Notes: generated from the sequence alone by a model not told the origin. DNA of 64,000 bases from Pestalotiopsis fici W106-1 (GCF_000516985.1 NW_006917102.1:709718-773717), one strand, 5' to 3'. Positions 10,417 to 24,000 are shown, counted from the first letter of the stretch. Program-made: numbers and translations.

Positions 10417-11883
10417 ATGGCTAGCGACGCAGAAGACAACGTGAGGCCAAAGAAACGTCTCGTGCCTGGCACCAAGCGCAAGCACTCTCAATCTCCCGAG
10501 CGCAGTGGTGGAAGGAGCGCAAGACGTGAAGAGTCCGAAGACCAAGACGAGTTGCCGCAGCCCTACGATGCAAAGAAACTCGAACCCGCCAAGAAGCGCC
10601 AACGATCGACGTCCCCTTCAGCTGGAGCCCGCAAGCAGAAGAGACCTGGTCGAGTAGCACGTCTCTCCTCGCGCGAACGAGACGAAGCAAGAAGACGCCA
10701 GGAAGAGCGCGAAAAGGCTGCTGCCATTGCCGCAGAGCAGGCCGCGAGGGGCGCTATTAATGATGTCGTGCGACAGCACTACAACGCGGTGCCCGAGAGA
10801 GGTCGAGACTGGCGCAAGACAGACAGCAACATCAAGGGCCTACGAGTGTTCAACAATTGGGTCAAGAGCACCATCATTCAAAAGTTCTCGCCCGATGAGG
10901 ATCACACACCAGGTGCCCATGAGCAGGGCAGAGATTTAGCCGGCGTCGGAGGCAAAGAATTGCTGGTCCTCGACATAGGCTGCGGAAAAGGTGGTGACTT
11001 GGGAAAGTGGCAGCAGGCACCCCAACCCGTACAACTCTATGTTGGTCTGGACCCCGCCGAAATCTCGATCCAACAGGCTGAGGATCGCTACCATCAAATG
11101 TCACAACGAGGCGGACGAGGCGGCAGGGGTGGCAGGGGCGGCCATAGGGGTGGCCGCAACCAACGCTTGTTTGAAGCCTATTTCTACCCCAAAGATTGCT
11201 ACGGCACTTCAATCGGTGACATCAACATTATCCAGGATGTCGGTTTCGAGTCCTCCAATCCTGCTCGCGGTTTTGACATTGTCAGCATGATGTTTTGCAT
11301 GCATTACGCCTTTGAGTCGGAGCAGAAGGCTCGTCAGATGCTCAAGAATGTTTCGGGGGCACTCAGAAAGGGCGGTCGGCTGCTTGGATGTATACCCAAC
11401 TCTGATATCATTGGTGAAAATGTCACCAAATTCAACGAACGCATGAGCGCCAAGAAAGCTGAAGAAGCCGACGGTGAAGCACCCCCATCTGATGACCATG
11501 AGGAGGGAGAAGCTGAGCAAACGGCGGAATGGGGCAACAGCCTGTACAGAGTGAGATTCCCCGGCAAGACTCCAGAAGACGGCATCTTCCGACCTCCTTT
11601 TGGCTGGAAGTACAACTTCTTCTTGGATGAAGCAGTCGAAGAGGTGCCCGAGTACGTTGTGCCATGGGAGGCGTTCAGAGCTCTTGCAGAAGACTACAAC
11701 CTTGAATTGCAATGGCATGAATCCTTCAAGGACATTTGGGAGAAGGAGAAAGACGACCGAATACTGGGGCCGCTCAGCGAAAGAATGGGCGTTCGCGAGC
11801 GGGGTGGTGGTCCGATGCTCGTCACACCCGCGGAGCTGGAGGTTGCAAATTTCTACGTTGCATTCTGTTTTTACAAAGTCTAA
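10417..11883 (+). CDS. abd1: mRNA cap guanine-N7 methyltransferase
   Basis: Methylates the guanine of the 5' cap of nuclear mRNAs using S-adenosylmethionine. One exon, 488 residues. The start is in a CATCATGG context; an in-frame ATG 48 bases upstream adds only an unconserved extension. The first 120 residues are a low-complexity basic Ser/Arg/Lys/Glu tail, as in fungal Abd1. The catalytic domain shows HYNAVPERGRDWRK, FNNWVKSTII, the SAM loop VLDIGCGKGGDLGKW (about residue 184), VGLDPAEISIQQAEDRY and VSMMFCMHYAFESE. The C-terminus ends in the family's FYVAFCFYK. Unusually, an RGG/GRGG run (about residues 231-247) interrupts the domain after the DRY helix. It is divergent from rpn7. Confidence 0.95.
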   Translation: MASDAEDNVRPKKRLVPGTKRKHSQSPERSGGRSARREESEDQDELPQPYDAKKLEPAKKRQRSTSPSAGARKQKRPGRVARLSSRERDEARRRQEEREKAAAIAAEQAARGAINDVVRQHYNAVPERGRDWRKTDSNIKGLRVFNNWVKSTIIQKFSPDEDHTPGAHEQGRDLAGVGGKELLVLDIGCGKGGDLGKWQQAPQPVQLYVGLDPAEISIQQAEDRYHQMSQRGGRGGRGGRGGHRGGRNQRLFEAYFYPKDCYGTSIGDINIIQDVGFESSNPARGFDIVSMMFCMHYAFESEQKARQMLKNVSGALRKGGRLLGCIPNSDIIGENVTKFNERMSAKKAEEADGEAPPSDDHEEGEAEQTAEWGNSLYRVRFPGKTPEDGIFRPPFGWKYNFFLDEAVEEVPEYVVPWEAFRALAEDYNLELQWHESFKDIWEKEKDDRILGPLSERMGVRERGGGPMLVTPAELEVANFYVAFCFYKV

Positions 11884-12622
11884 AAGAGCCGGAACAAGAC
11901 TGATTCTGCTCGATACCGGGATCGGTTGGGCAATATTGTACATTATTGTTCTCAAGCTAGGACCTCATGCCATCACAAACTGCTCAAGTGTCCTAAAATC
12001 GCAACGGGTTAAAATCCAAAGAGCGTGCTCCGTGATTCAGAACTTCCAAGTGATGAAGCTTGCCAGCAATCAACCCTCGGATGGCTAACCGACCTTTACT
12101 TCCGCTTCTTTGGACTTTATTCTCAAGAAACCGGCCAGACATCCGATTGCCAAGGCCAGCGGTGTCATTGATTGACGCATCACGATGGAGATCAAAGGTG
12201 AGCACTGGCGCGGAGAGTGGTCCTAAGTCGGACCCGGATTCCCCACATCACGATGTCAGTATACCAAGCAAATCGTTCTGATGTGAGTATAGAATGACAC
12301 TTGAGAGGGGAGTGGGATTGAAAACCTACTCCATCCCATCCACATAACAAGGTCATAGGCACAGACATTTTTTTTTTCCTCTGGGGAAACCTGCCCGATT
12401 TCAGGTCGAGTGGATTTGATATCATGCGAGTCACGCCCTATATGTCAAGTGACTAATTAAAACTGCTTCTTTATAGCGAGGTCAATGGCGTGAGCCGATC
12501 TCGCTTGTCTACCAACCAGAAGAAAGAAAAATCGAGTATATATGATATTCCCGAGGTATGTACAGACGCGAGTCACTTGCGAGGTATCTGCGCATTAAAT
12601 TTAATCGAGTGTGCTTAACAAT
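11884..12622. other. Intergenic region, no gene recognised
   Basis: Contains the 3' flank of the cap methyltransferase and the promoter of the MFS gene. No convincing gene. Confidence 0.5.
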
Positions 12623-13980
12623 ATGTCTGTCGAATTACAGGATCTCTCTGATGGGCAGACCTTGGCCCAGCGTGATGATGAGAGCCATGAGGAGCAACAT
12701 TTACCACCCGTAGATGGAGGACCAGGGGCATGGAAGTACTTGTTTGCGAGCTTTGTCATTGAAGCTGTTCTCTGGGGTATGATTCTACCTTATAATAAAT
12801 ATTGTTTGTATTTTGAGACCCTCGCCGCTAACGGGGAAAAAAAAAAATAGGATTTACACTCACTTTTGGTGTTTTCCAGGAGTACTATTCAAAGCAGCCC
12901 GAATTCGAGGGGAGCAGCAACATCTCCGTGATTGGTGCCATCTCCACCAGTATGTATTTTCTAGGAGCTCCCATTGCAAGCCCGCTAGTACGGAGATATC
13001 AGCACTGGCAGAGACACATGGTCGTGGTCGGCTCGGCGCTGTGTGTGCTCGCTCTGCTGGCAGCCTCGTTTGCCACCTCGGTACCGGGTCTCATCGCCAC
13101 CCAAGGGTTTCTGTATGGGCTCGGCTTCGCCATCCTGGGCTTCCCCGTCCTGCGCATGCTCGACGAGTGGTTCGTACGCCGCCGTGGACTGGCGTATGGG
13201 CTGCTATACGCTGGTGGCGGTCTGGCCGGTGCTGGACTGCCGTTTCTGCTCCAGACCCTGCTTGCAAAGTACGGTTACCAGACCACTCTGCGGGCTGCGG
13301 CCGTTGCCCAGTTTGTCCTGGTTGCCCCGATATTGCCCATGGTCAAGGCTCGCCTGCCAACATCGAATAATGGTGCCCTGCGAGCCGTCGACTGGTCTTT
13401 CCTGAAGAACCCGCTCTTTTGGTGCTTTGCCCTGTCCAACCTGTCCCAGGGTCTGGGCTTTTATATCCCGTCGCTATTCCTACCAACCTTTGCTTCGGAT
13501 CTAGGACTGGCTGGTACCATGGGCGCCCTGATATTGGCCGCCAACAACCTCGCGAGCGTCATGGGCCAGCTCAGCTTTGGCTACCTGTGCGACCGCGTCG
13601 GCAACGTGCTAGTCCTCGTGTTTGCCTCGTCCTTTGTCTCGTCGGCCGCCGCCTTTTGCCTGTGGGGGTTTGCCCGGTCGCTGGGCGCCGTGCTCGCCTT
13701 TGCCCTCGTCTACGGCTGGTTCGCGGGCGCCTTTGTCGTCTTTTGGCAAAAGTTTGGCTCCACGCTGTCCCATGATCCGCAGCCCATCCTCTCGCTCATG
13801 GCTTTTGGCAAGGGCGTTGGCAACATCCTAGCCGCTCCCATTGCCGCCGAGCTCGTGACGCGCCCCGTCAGCTCGGGCTATGGCCTGGGAAAGTTTCAGG
13901 CTTTGATATTGTTCCTCGGCGCTTCCATGTTTTGTTCTTCTCTAGGCATTCTTGGGTCGCCCCTTAGGAAGCGCAGATGA
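12623..13980 (+). CDS. MFS transporter, monocarboxylate (MCT/MCH) type
   Basis: A plasma-membrane or organelle transporter of the fungal monocarboxylate-porter-like MFS family. Exons are 12623-12776 and 12851-13980, giving 427 residues; the 74-nt intron has a GTATGA donor and an A-rich end before ATAG. The N-terminal tail (about 40 residues) is acidic and hydrophilic. The first helix starts at GAWKYLFASFVIEAVLWG and runs into FGVFQEYY, a hallmark of this family. The loop RMLDEWFVRRRGLAYG, with the helix LLYAGGGLAGAGLPFLL after it, is the usual central signature. I can count about 12 hydrophobic segments, and the tail ends in LRKRR. Relatives include monocarboxylate and riboflavin transporters, so the substrate is open. 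It has no clear functional partner among its neighbours. Confidence 0.88.
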
Positions 13981-16900
13981 GAACTGGAGGTGCTTGAAGA
14001 CAGCCAGGTCCCTTCGAATACGACATGGGGATTTCGTCGCGCAACGAATAAGAACAATGATAGAACCCTGGGTTCAGATATTGAGTCTCACAAAAGTTTA
14101 CATGATGTGATCCCAGCGTTGGTAGGAGTGGTATTTGATGTCGAGGTGTCGTCAAATTTCTTGGAATCTTGGAATTATTTCATATAGACACAGGCCCTGT
14201 TTGCAGCGAATAATCAAGTTACGACATGCAAAGGATCAATGCTTCAAAATTGTTGGAAAGCTTGACGCGGCCGATCTGGATACAAGTGCACGGTTGAATG
14301 AGAATAACATCTGCTGTATGATCATAGTCATTTCTAGCCAAAGAAGTCAAAACTTGGGTTATGCGTTGCAACTCTTGACGCGACCTACAGGTCCTCTACT
14401 AGGACTGTATAATTCTGAGATTGACAAGAGACACGAAATGGATGACCGTTCAGCAGAAGATTCGGCATGCCGCCACTGTCAAACACGGCCCCAAGTCTAT
14501 AAGTGACCATAAATTATTAGAAGAGAGCCATATATGTGAACCAAAAGACACATCGCCCGTGGCTAGCATATGTGAGCTATCGATAAAGGTCAAGTACTCT
14601 GTAGCAAGGATTCCTACATGATCCTCGAAGGGGGCGACGGGAGCCACGATCTGTGCGTCTGAGGTGATACAAGACTTTGCAGCAAGCCGAGTATTTTCTT
14701 TTTACACAATACCCCCGAACCTGGTATTACATGCTGCCCAACAGGAGCCATAATGCATACAGCCGCAAAGGTCGCAGCTGATCCCTCGCTAGTAAATCAC
14801 AAAGGACAGATCTAGTGCTTGCACATGTTGAATGCACGTATGCCCAAGATGGTACTTTCGCACCAAGCATGTGCCATGAACGCTGCGGCCACGGCACCGA
14901 GGTCGAGATCCGCCACATTGCTGTGAACCTATCAGGTGTCATTAACCAGCAAAGGGCTTATATATGTCGTGTGGAACAACATTGTCGATATGCATGTTTT
15001 GCAACACATCCGACGAAGCTGTCATCCAATCGCAGAGAGGCTAGACGAGCACATCTCAGCATGAAGGTCCCCAAACGAGGCTACTTTTTCTCAAAGATGG
15101 TCTCTCGTCGAAAGAATTTCACCAGAAATCGCTGAGCCACAATGATCGGCAACATTATCTGACGCATATCAACCTGCAGGCTCCCGACAACCGGGAATGC
15201 CCATCTTTGAACCTGCATGATGTGCAACCACAAAACCCCACACACAGCCTTTGTATTCCCCGATGCTGGTCTCATATGGGGGGAAAAAAAGCCCAAAACC
15301 ATTGTCATGCTGTGTGTCCAATGCCCACTGAATATGGTTCCGAGGCCAAAGTCGATTGACAAATGACTGGATGTAGGTCTCCTTCCAAGGGGGAGATTAC
15401 TTTGATTGGCGTGTATAGGAGAGCATAGCAGCAGAAAATGACGAGACGGGTCAGCTTGCTTGAACTGAGCAAAGAGACATGTACAATACCATGAACAACA
15501 AAGGCCCTACTGTATCATACACCACTGAGCTGCCGAACGGGACTCTCAGCAGAGCAGTAGAATAACCATCGCATGAGCCTAATTCGACGACATTGGTGAC
15601 ACGGCAAAGGCGACACGAGGTGCTTGACACGACATGCCCGTTTGGTCCACTCAGAAATTTCTCCGCCCGCCCTTGGTCTTGTGTCACGGAAGGAAAGTTA
15701 GGTCGGGGCGTTGATGGTTCGTCCAGCTGTCGAAGCTCGGTCGCGTTTCCATTCTTACATTCTTTTGTTGGGCCGGAATTGGAATATTTGGCAAGGAAAT
15801 ATTGAAACTCGCTCTCTGAGTACTACAGAAAACTGCTCAATTGTCCGCACCACGATTTACTTGATTTGGAACTACCGGGTAAAGGTAAAGGGGGGGCCCT
15901 TTCACGGCAGAGACTATGCAAACTATTCAATAGTCCGGGACAACTATCGAACAACGACACCGACTGTCCTTGCAATGGTCAACCACGAGGATTATACATT
16001 TCCGAACCCAACATGGGAGAACACAAAAGCAGTCGACTTTGCGAATAGATCGAGATCATGTACACATGGGACCTATATCGTCGCACAGGCTTAGTCTCTA
16101 GTTATTGCTTTCTTTTACACCCCCCTTTCCTCCTTGCCGCCCTTCTTTGGACAAGAGGTCTGCGGCGGGTCCTGCACCTCTCAGGTCATACAGAACCCCG
16201 GAGCTGATTTACCAAAAAAGGGAGAATACCCCGGTGGGCTGTTGACCGTGCCGTTGAAACAAGACCGTACTACCGGGTGCATCCATGCCTTGAGAGCGGG
16301 GGGAAAACATCTCAGCAGCTGCGTTCACATTTGATAGCTCAGCCAGTGAAGAGAAATTATTGCACTACAGTGATGAAGGGTGTGAGGGGGAAGAGTACTT
16401 GATTTTCAGTTATTCTTAACGAACATGGGACTTTTAGGCTGCTGCGTAACAGCATTGCTGGCATATTGATGCAGTATATATTGCATTCACAACTCGCACT
16501 ACTTACCGCAGTATTCTTTGCTCATCTTAATTGAGTCGAGTCGAATAATTAAAGATAAACATTGGGATAAGTCGTCCATCTTGTTTGTACAGTGACCCAG
16601 TACTGGTACATGGTAATGATCCATGATTAGACTCAGTTGATCCTCATAAATCCATCAATCATTTTTTCCGTCTGTCTTCTCATTATCTCTTGATTGGCCA
16701 TCTTGAGAGAAAATATATCGCGCAATGAAATTAAATTGACTGATAATCATGATCCAAAGTTCGACCTGCCGCACCGGGTCGAAATGCCTCTCTAATTAGT
16801 CCTTGTCTCACAATGGCACCATTATATCGGCAGGCCAAATGGACAGGTCTTGCTGCGCGTCTTTTTACCGAGACACATAGTTCACCCACAGCACAATGAC

Positions 16901-19900
16901 AATTGTTTTTTTTTTTTTTTAATGATGGCCCAAAACTTTTTCGGTTTTAATCTCGCATTATTCGAGATTGGCTGCTGACGTCGCCTGGCCCGGAGAGGTT
17001 AAAGGAGGAAGACGAAAATGAGGGAAATAATTGTTCTAGTAGCTTTTACGTTGGGAAAGCCCAGCCGGAGATTTGTCTCTTTTCTTGAACAAAAGCATTT
17101 TTTCTTTCAGCTGGTTTGCGGGAATTGGATCATGTAGAGAAGAGATAGTTGGGCAAGTAGGTTCTAAATAGAGCGATATCAATAAATGCACAGTCCATCG
17201 ACGTTAACGGCCGGTTCAGCCTCACGACGTGGCGTTCCTCCGGGGTGGAGGTAGCCCAGAGATCTAGACCTTTCTTTCTTTTTTTCTGCATCATCCCTCT
17301 CAAGGCCCGCCTACCGGGAGAGTTGAAGAAGGGATTCAATGACCAATTTCGCCTGCTTATCAATTTTTTCCCTACTAATACAGTCCACTCTCTTTTCTCT
17401 TGACCCAGAAAAAGGCAGGCCATTCCAGCCAACTGGGATATCTAGGATACGAACTGCTGGCCAAATCCAGGTGGGCTGGACTGCCTTACAGCCCTGAACT
17501 ATGAATTATACCGTCCCTCTCGCTCGGTTCATGCTTACTCAACCCAAGCCAAGCTCAATGTAGTGTGCATACATAATGCGGGAGTCATTTCGCCGCCCTG
17601 GGGCATTTTTCTTCTTCTTACCCACCGGGTCCTTGATCCCCAGGGGGCATCCGTCGCTACTAACCAAAGAAAGGGCCCAGCTCACCTTTTTACCTGGTAG
17701 TAACCCTTCCCGGGGTTCAGGTTCCGCGCAGTCTAATATGGGGTTTTGCTGTAAGTATGGGCTGATTTTTGCTGATTAGCTGGCTGAGCCCAGCTGTGAC
17801 ATGCATAGTGCAGCGCCTAGTATAGCGCTACACTACAGCAAAAAGGCCAAGCCGGCGAGTGCGGGTAGCGTCGCCCTTTCAGCGTGTGGGGACTTGTTTT
17901 CTCATCCTCTCTTTAGTTGTAAATCGGTGTGAGAGAGGGTCTGTGAGGGAGATGTATTGTGGTTTTTTTGCTTAACCTGTCTGATCCATCAAAGGGTGTT
18001 TTCGGGTTATATGTGGATATCTATGCCCTCGGGACCTGCTGGGTATCACTACATTTCTATACGAGTAAGGCTTCTCGGGTATCTTGCCAATATGATTGCG
18101 TCTAACATGAAACATAAACGAAAAAGACAGATTGCAAATGGCTACAAAGCGCATGTAGTGAGCTTGATATTTTGGGCTTCCATCTCACTTCACGCAGGCA
18201 AATGACAAAGAACACGATGGGCGAGACAAGGCCAGCGAGCGAGCGGCCGTATGCAGTAGTACAGAAGATGGGGAGGAAGCAAAAGGGCTGTCCCTACGCT
18301 CAGACGGGGAAGCGCGAGTAATATTGACCATGATTAGCAGCCGCGCGTATCACTGTACCAACAACCTCTTTCTCTCAGTCTCTTCATGGCCCCGAATGGC
18401 TCAACTACTGAGGAAAGCATTAATCCTGCACACCAGTCTTACCCCATCCGACAAAAGAGAACAGCTAGACTCATCAAGGCATGTATTTCACAATCCGTCC
18501 GATTTAAAACGGGATTCCGGCACAGGGGAATCTAGCCTGTAAACAGTATCGCTTCGTTTGTGTACTCGCTCGCTGCCCAGCCCCAGGACCGCGCCGGTGT
18601 ACTAAGGCCAACTAGCTGGGAAAAGCTCAGCTGGGCCTCTCGGTTACCCTAACCTCTCATAGGGGGCTCCGCTTGCAAGGAGGGGGGGCAACCGGAACCC
18701 AAGAGTTTACATGGCCTCTCTACCACGTACAGCGAATTAGAGTTCTGATGAATGGGGTTGATGGGTGAAGGGGGATGTCAGAGTCGCGACCAACTAAAAG
18801 GCATCCATCGATCGGCCAGACAAACGTCTTGTGGGGTTGGGGGTTTGCTTAGACTTGCCCAGTTCTCTCACTACCAAAATATCTTCTCTGTACTTGCCCC
18901 TGAAAGATACAGCTACGAGATGGGTAGGTAGGCAGATGGATACCATCACAAAGACTCGGACCCCAATTCACCAAGCTATTCTGATGAAACAGCGACCGTC
19001 ATAGAGTCTTGGGAGGACAGCTCCTGGGTTAGCTCGAGACTGATCATGGCCTTAACCTCGCCCGAAAGCCACCCCGTCCTGTTGGAACGTGTCAGGGTGT
19101 CTTTATGGCTCTTCAGTGGCTGCCAAATAGAGTTTGACAGAGCCATGTGGAAAGACCCTGCGATAGTTAGGTAGACGCTAGACTAGCTGGATCAGGTAAG
19201 AAACCACATGGATCTTGTGTCGTTCATACTATCGATCAAGAGCTAGATTATAGCGACGGATGTTGCTGATACATTGGGGGCTAGTGGGTGGAAATTCCGA
19301 GACGTCAATGCTAGGATCGCAAGTCATGTTATAGCAGCAAGAGATCACAGAGCCTGGAAGGGAAGCGTTTGTTATTGTGTGATACGACTTGATTCACCAA
19401 GTTTATTACAAACGAACAACTGATACTAATAAAAGCAATAAAGCACGGTGTTTGGCCCGATGAAGGCTTTGAGAAGAACAGTCAAGTCGCTGTATCAAAG
19501 TCCACTAAACGGATTCCATTACCGAAACTGCCATCACTGATGAATGAAATTGTTTGCTGAAGAAGTCGTGCCAATCCTGACCAGAACGATTTTGCGCTTG
19601 AAAACAAAGCCGAAAGAATTGTCTGTATCTGTAACAACTGCCTCGTAGAGCAAGAAATCAGGAATGACGGAAAGCAGCGCCGTTGTATAACCCAAAGTTG
19701 TAAGTCGTAAAATCATTTGGGAAAAAAAAAAAGACCGCCTAGCACAGAGGCATAGGTAGGCATTGGGTATCATGAGAAACAGAGTTCTGCCCTCTATAGT
19801 TCGACCAATTCGAGAAGAGAAAGTCGCAAACCCAAGAAAAATGTTGGCGAGTGAACCCACATGATATCCTGCCGTTCGTGGCGAAAAGTACCATGTAATA

Positions 19901-20515
19901 TAATCCGGGGCTCGATGAATAAGGCGGCTGATCCAGTCGAGATCCACGTTTGCCCGAACCGTAAAATCATTACAGTAAGAGAATCAATGAGTAGAGTCTC
20001 TCTGTAAAATTTATCGTAAAATATACTGTTACAACCGTGTAAATTCGTGGGCATAATCCGGTTTGGCGAGTCCTGTGATATGCTGATCCGCGGATGGATC
20101 CTCCTCTTGAAAACGTGCGAGGTGAATTGCGGCCGTGAATCGTCGTCAGTCGTAGAGAATAGTACACCGCAGTGTCCGCCCAAGTGCACGAAAACACCTT
20201 AAGACGAAAAGTCGTGCCCTCCATGTTAAAGAAAAAAGAATAGAATATAGAAGAAAAAGAAAAGATTGCAAAATCATGATGCCAGGAGAGGCATCTGCAT
20301 TCCAGTACTCCCAGAACTCCAGCTCCGAGTACTCCAGGTATGAGTCGAATCCAGTATGCTTCCATTTCACCATGCCTGAGAGCCGGTACGCCTCTAAACC
20401 AAACCATTCTTTTCATTTTATTCCCCGGCCAATGCCCAGCTTGCGCCCTTAGTGTCTATGCTCTCAAAGATGCTGATGCCAATGTACTTTCTTTCCTTTT
20501 CGTATGCTGGCATGA
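13981..20515. other. Long gene-free region (6.5 kb)
   Basis: No open frame here shows a recognisable domain, good codon pattern or linkable exons on either strand. The sequence has mixed composition with homopolymer runs (for example T at 16907-16920) and no obvious transposon ends. It may hold regulatory DNA or non-coding transcripts associated with the zinc-finger gene to its right, which ends here. Confidence 0.45.
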
Positions 20516-21838
20516 TCACGCCACATCCGATGCGTAATGTGGAGGTTGTGGTGGCTGGGAGCCGCTGTTGAAATCGTACTCGTTCTCTTCAGTTTTGAGC
20601 TCTGACTGCGGAATCTCTGACTGTGGTGATGAGCTGTTGTTTTCTTGTGCCTTGCCCTCGCAATTCTTCACAAGTCTATGTCTCTGTGGGGAAGATATTA
20701 GTATCACATCGTAGTCTCTAGGCGTAGGGAAAACTCACCTTGAGGGCGTCCTTGCGAGAGAAGCTTTTGTCACAGAAGTTGCAAGGAAACGGCTTGACTG
20801 CAAGGTGAATTCGCTTGTGTCGCTTCAGGTCATGATTCCTATTAAAAGACTGCGAGCAAGTCTCACACTTGTAAGGACGATCCGTCTGGTTGTTTGCTTG
20901 GTGTGGATGGGGGTACATGGCAGCATGGTGACTACCCAGCGTGTATGGTGCTCCTGGGTGATATGCTCCAACGCCACCACACACTGTCATTTGGCCTCCA
21001 GGATTCGTCATGTTCGATAACACTGCGTTCGGATACTGATAGCCGCTTTGCGGATGGCCGCGGGATCCGTAGTTTGAAAACGGACTGTGGCTGAGAGTGG
21101 ACATGGAATGTCCGGCGGCTGAAAACGATAGATGGGAGCCCGGAGAGGGCAGCTGCTGGCTTAGATGGGCGCCTGGAGACGGGAGCTGGCTTCCGCCTAT
21201 GGACTGATGTGGTGATCTTTGTTGTTGTTGCTGTTGGGAGAAGTGGCCAGGCAAAGGCCACTGTCCGTGAAGGGGAGGAAGTGCCATCGTTGTAGGTGTA
21301 GGCGGTTGCGTAACGGCGGGTTGTGTATAAGAAGGAGGTTGTGACAAGATGCCGCCGCGGGAAGCACCAGGGGTCAATACCGCCGATGGAGTATGAGTAT
21401 AGGTGTATGAAGGAGATGCCTGGTTTGCCATTGACCAGGCCGACGATGACTGTCCGTATGGGCCACTGACTCCGCCTTGAGAACTCAGTGAGTGAGAGCT
21501 GGTACTGTTCTGGCTCGAGTACTGACTGCCAGGTGGACTTAAACCGTCCAAGCCATTGAGGATAGGGATTCCTGCAACACTGTTAATTCTGGGTCCTGTT
21601 TCATGCCTTTTGTGAAGTGGTATCAGGAGGGATCTTTGTGCATACTCGGTGTCGCCTCAACCGCAGTCCGGTCGGGCAGGGTGAACTGTGGCAACCCACC
21701 AGCTGCTGGCCGTCTTGATGCAAAGCTTTGCATATATTGGTCTGAGGCCATCTGCGGGGCCATCTGGCTAGATTGCTGGTTGGAGTTTGCAACTCCATTG
21801 GGATCCCGAGGGAGATGGTTCGGGTCTTGATGGTTCAT
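20516..21838 (-). CDS. C2H2 zinc-finger transcription regulator
   Basis: Minus-strand exons are 21646-21838, 20739-21571 and 20516-20683, giving 397 residues; introns are 74 and 55 nt (donors GTATGC and GTGAGT). The first 260 residues are low-complexity, rich in Ser, Gln, Pro and Gly, with a Gln6 run (SQQQQQQR), as in activation or prion-like regions. Two adjacent C2H2 fingers follow: YKCETCSQSFNRNHDLKRHK and then FPCNFCDKSFSRKDALKRH. The second finger is completed only across the last intron (DALK joined to RHRLVKNC), which strongly supports that splice. The pair resembles fingers two and three of Ace2/Swi5-type factors, but I cannot name an orthologue. The C-terminus is acidic and Pro/Ser-rich. 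A nuclear DNA-binding role is clear; the targets are not. It is isolated between very long non-coding flanks. Confidence 0.88.
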
Positions 21839-22499
21839 GTTGATCCGATTTCCGCTCTTCACTCTTGGGGGGTAGTGAGTAGGAAGAAGGATTAACACAG
21901 AAGACGACGGGTTGGACGACTCTTTTCTAGATACCGGGACTAGAAGGAGACAAAAAGTAGTATAGACAGACGGTCAGATCTACAATACTTTTCGAAATCC
22001 CGGCGTAGAGCAAGAGAGAAGAAAGCCGTCGGGTTGAATCTCAAAAGATATAAGTAGTCAGCCCACCTAGAAATATTAGTATACAGAGAACCAATGCAGC
22101 AGTGGCATGCAGCAGTAAATGTTCTTTGGTGTTGATGAATCTTGGTAGTGGTTGGGGTGGGGACGTTTGATCTACAAGAATGGGCTTGCGGGAGGCGTCT
22201 GTCGAGGGGGTCAAATCTCATATATAATAGAACGACGGGACCAGATTGGGCTGATTGGGAGGCCAGGATTGGGGTACATGGAGTTTGATGTGCTATGCTT
22301 CCTTTTCCCGACCAAGTAGAGTACGTACCCTATACTGGGCTCTGCTGAACACCCTGGGCTTTGCTTTTCTGGGACGGGATTCCTCTAACCTTGCCCAGGT
22401 CGAGAGCGTGGTCCGGGGGGTGCGTCCTTAGAGTCTCGTCTAGCTCGCGCGTGGGCGTGTGGGAAAGGAAGGGAAAGAAACCAAAAACCACTAGGTGCC

Positions 22500-22518
22500 T
22501 TTTTTTTTTTTTTTTTTT
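22500..22518. repeat. Poly-T tract
   Basis: An uninterrupted T run of about 18 bases inside the upstream region of the zinc-finger gene. Confidence 0.85.
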
Positions 22519-22991
22519 GTCCCTCTCGTTGAGCTACTTGTTATGTATGCCGCGCAGAAGGCTATTTGACTTTTGGCTCGCAGCAAGAAAAGCTGCCGCC
22601 AGGTATTTGGGCGCGACTGAACTCTATTTCTCTTTCTTCGCAGTGATTATCCTTGGTGCCCCTATTCGCCGGCTTGAAGTTGCGAGTCGTCTTAATGTCT
22701 GTCTGTCTACAAGTTCAATCGTTGGTTTCAGACCGTTCGATTTTCCGAGCTTCCCAGTAATGTAGTTTCGAATTGCCAGAGACACTTTGACAGCCTCAGT
22801 CAGACATTTGGGACAGACACAATGTGGCCCACAATATCGACTCCGGGAGGATTGGGAAGAGCGCAGAGGGAAAGGATAGGTAAAGTGATAGAGGTAATTT
22901 GTACCTGTCACAAGTGTAAAGACCAGTATCTTGTGGCGCCGAATTAGTGACAGCCAGCCACCAGACGGTTGGGCTGATCTCGGAGAGCCGC

Positions 22992-23010
22992 AAAAAAAAA
23001 AAAAAAAAAA
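22992..23010. repeat. Poly-A tract
   Basis: An A run of about 18-19 bases. Together with the T run near 22500 it brackets about 470 bp of the desert. Confidence 0.85.
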
Positions 23011-24000
23011 GATGAACACCCGTATACTTGGAGAGAAATTCACAGACGAGAAGTAGAAACTGATGGAAAAGAATAAAGTATGAGGAAGCAAGTAAGTAAG
23101 TAAGTATGGGCGAGTAAGGGAGGATAGGGCAAGTCTGAAATGTATGAAGAAGGAGGGATCTTTCAAAGGTAGTCTGGTCCTCCCAAGGATTGCCGTCTAT
23201 GTACTGTAGCTGTTCACGCTTTCCTGCTCGCCACTACCGGCCCAGAAAGTAGTTAGTGCTTGGATACCTGGTTTGCCTGTCTACATACCCTTGAGACCTG
23301 CTACATATATTACATAGTACGCACTGCAAATAGAGTTCCCCATATATCGGAAGGTCAGCAGGCAAAGTGCAGAGCAAGAGGGGAGAGAGAAAAGGACAAA
23401 AAGAAGTAAAAATAATAATAATAAGCTAGCCTGATGCCCTGGATTCCTTGGCGACCCTCCATCTTTTGCACACCCCCTGCGCATCCAAGATTCCGGGATT
23501 GGCTTTATTGACCAGTCCTTATTCGACTCCGCTTAATTGGCACGCTGACTAGATCTGTACAGGGGTTTGTCCGAAACGTCAGGTCGTCCGTCCTTGCAAG
23601 AAAAAAAGACTTGGAACTCCAAATAGCTCAGAGCTACGGAAACTTTTTGTGCCTGGATAATGCAGCAGTAGTATGTATGTGCGTATGTATACATATGTAG
23701 GCGGCGGTCAGTCTTTCATGCACCATATGCAGTATGGTTTGAATCAGGGGGCTTTGACAGGCAGAGAGAGAGAGAAAAAGAGGAGGGATTGAGTGTGCGT
23801 GCTTTGCCCTGCCTGCTCTGGTGTCGCACGGTCAGCGCTGAGTGAGAAAAGGCGCCTCAGCGATGATCACGTAGCTCACGTCCCTAGGAATCGACACGAG
23901 AGAAAAGGGCACAATACATACTACCCAGTACCTGGAAGAAGGAGCCACGGGCGGCGCGGCTGGTGGGATGCGATCACCTTGCCCACCTGCTGCCGGGCTA

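Noticed and set aside
19534..20416. Group of overlapping minus-strand frames (131-148 codons) below the zinc-finger gene
   Set aside because: They overlap in different frames, lack domains and cannot be joined by consensus introns into one product.
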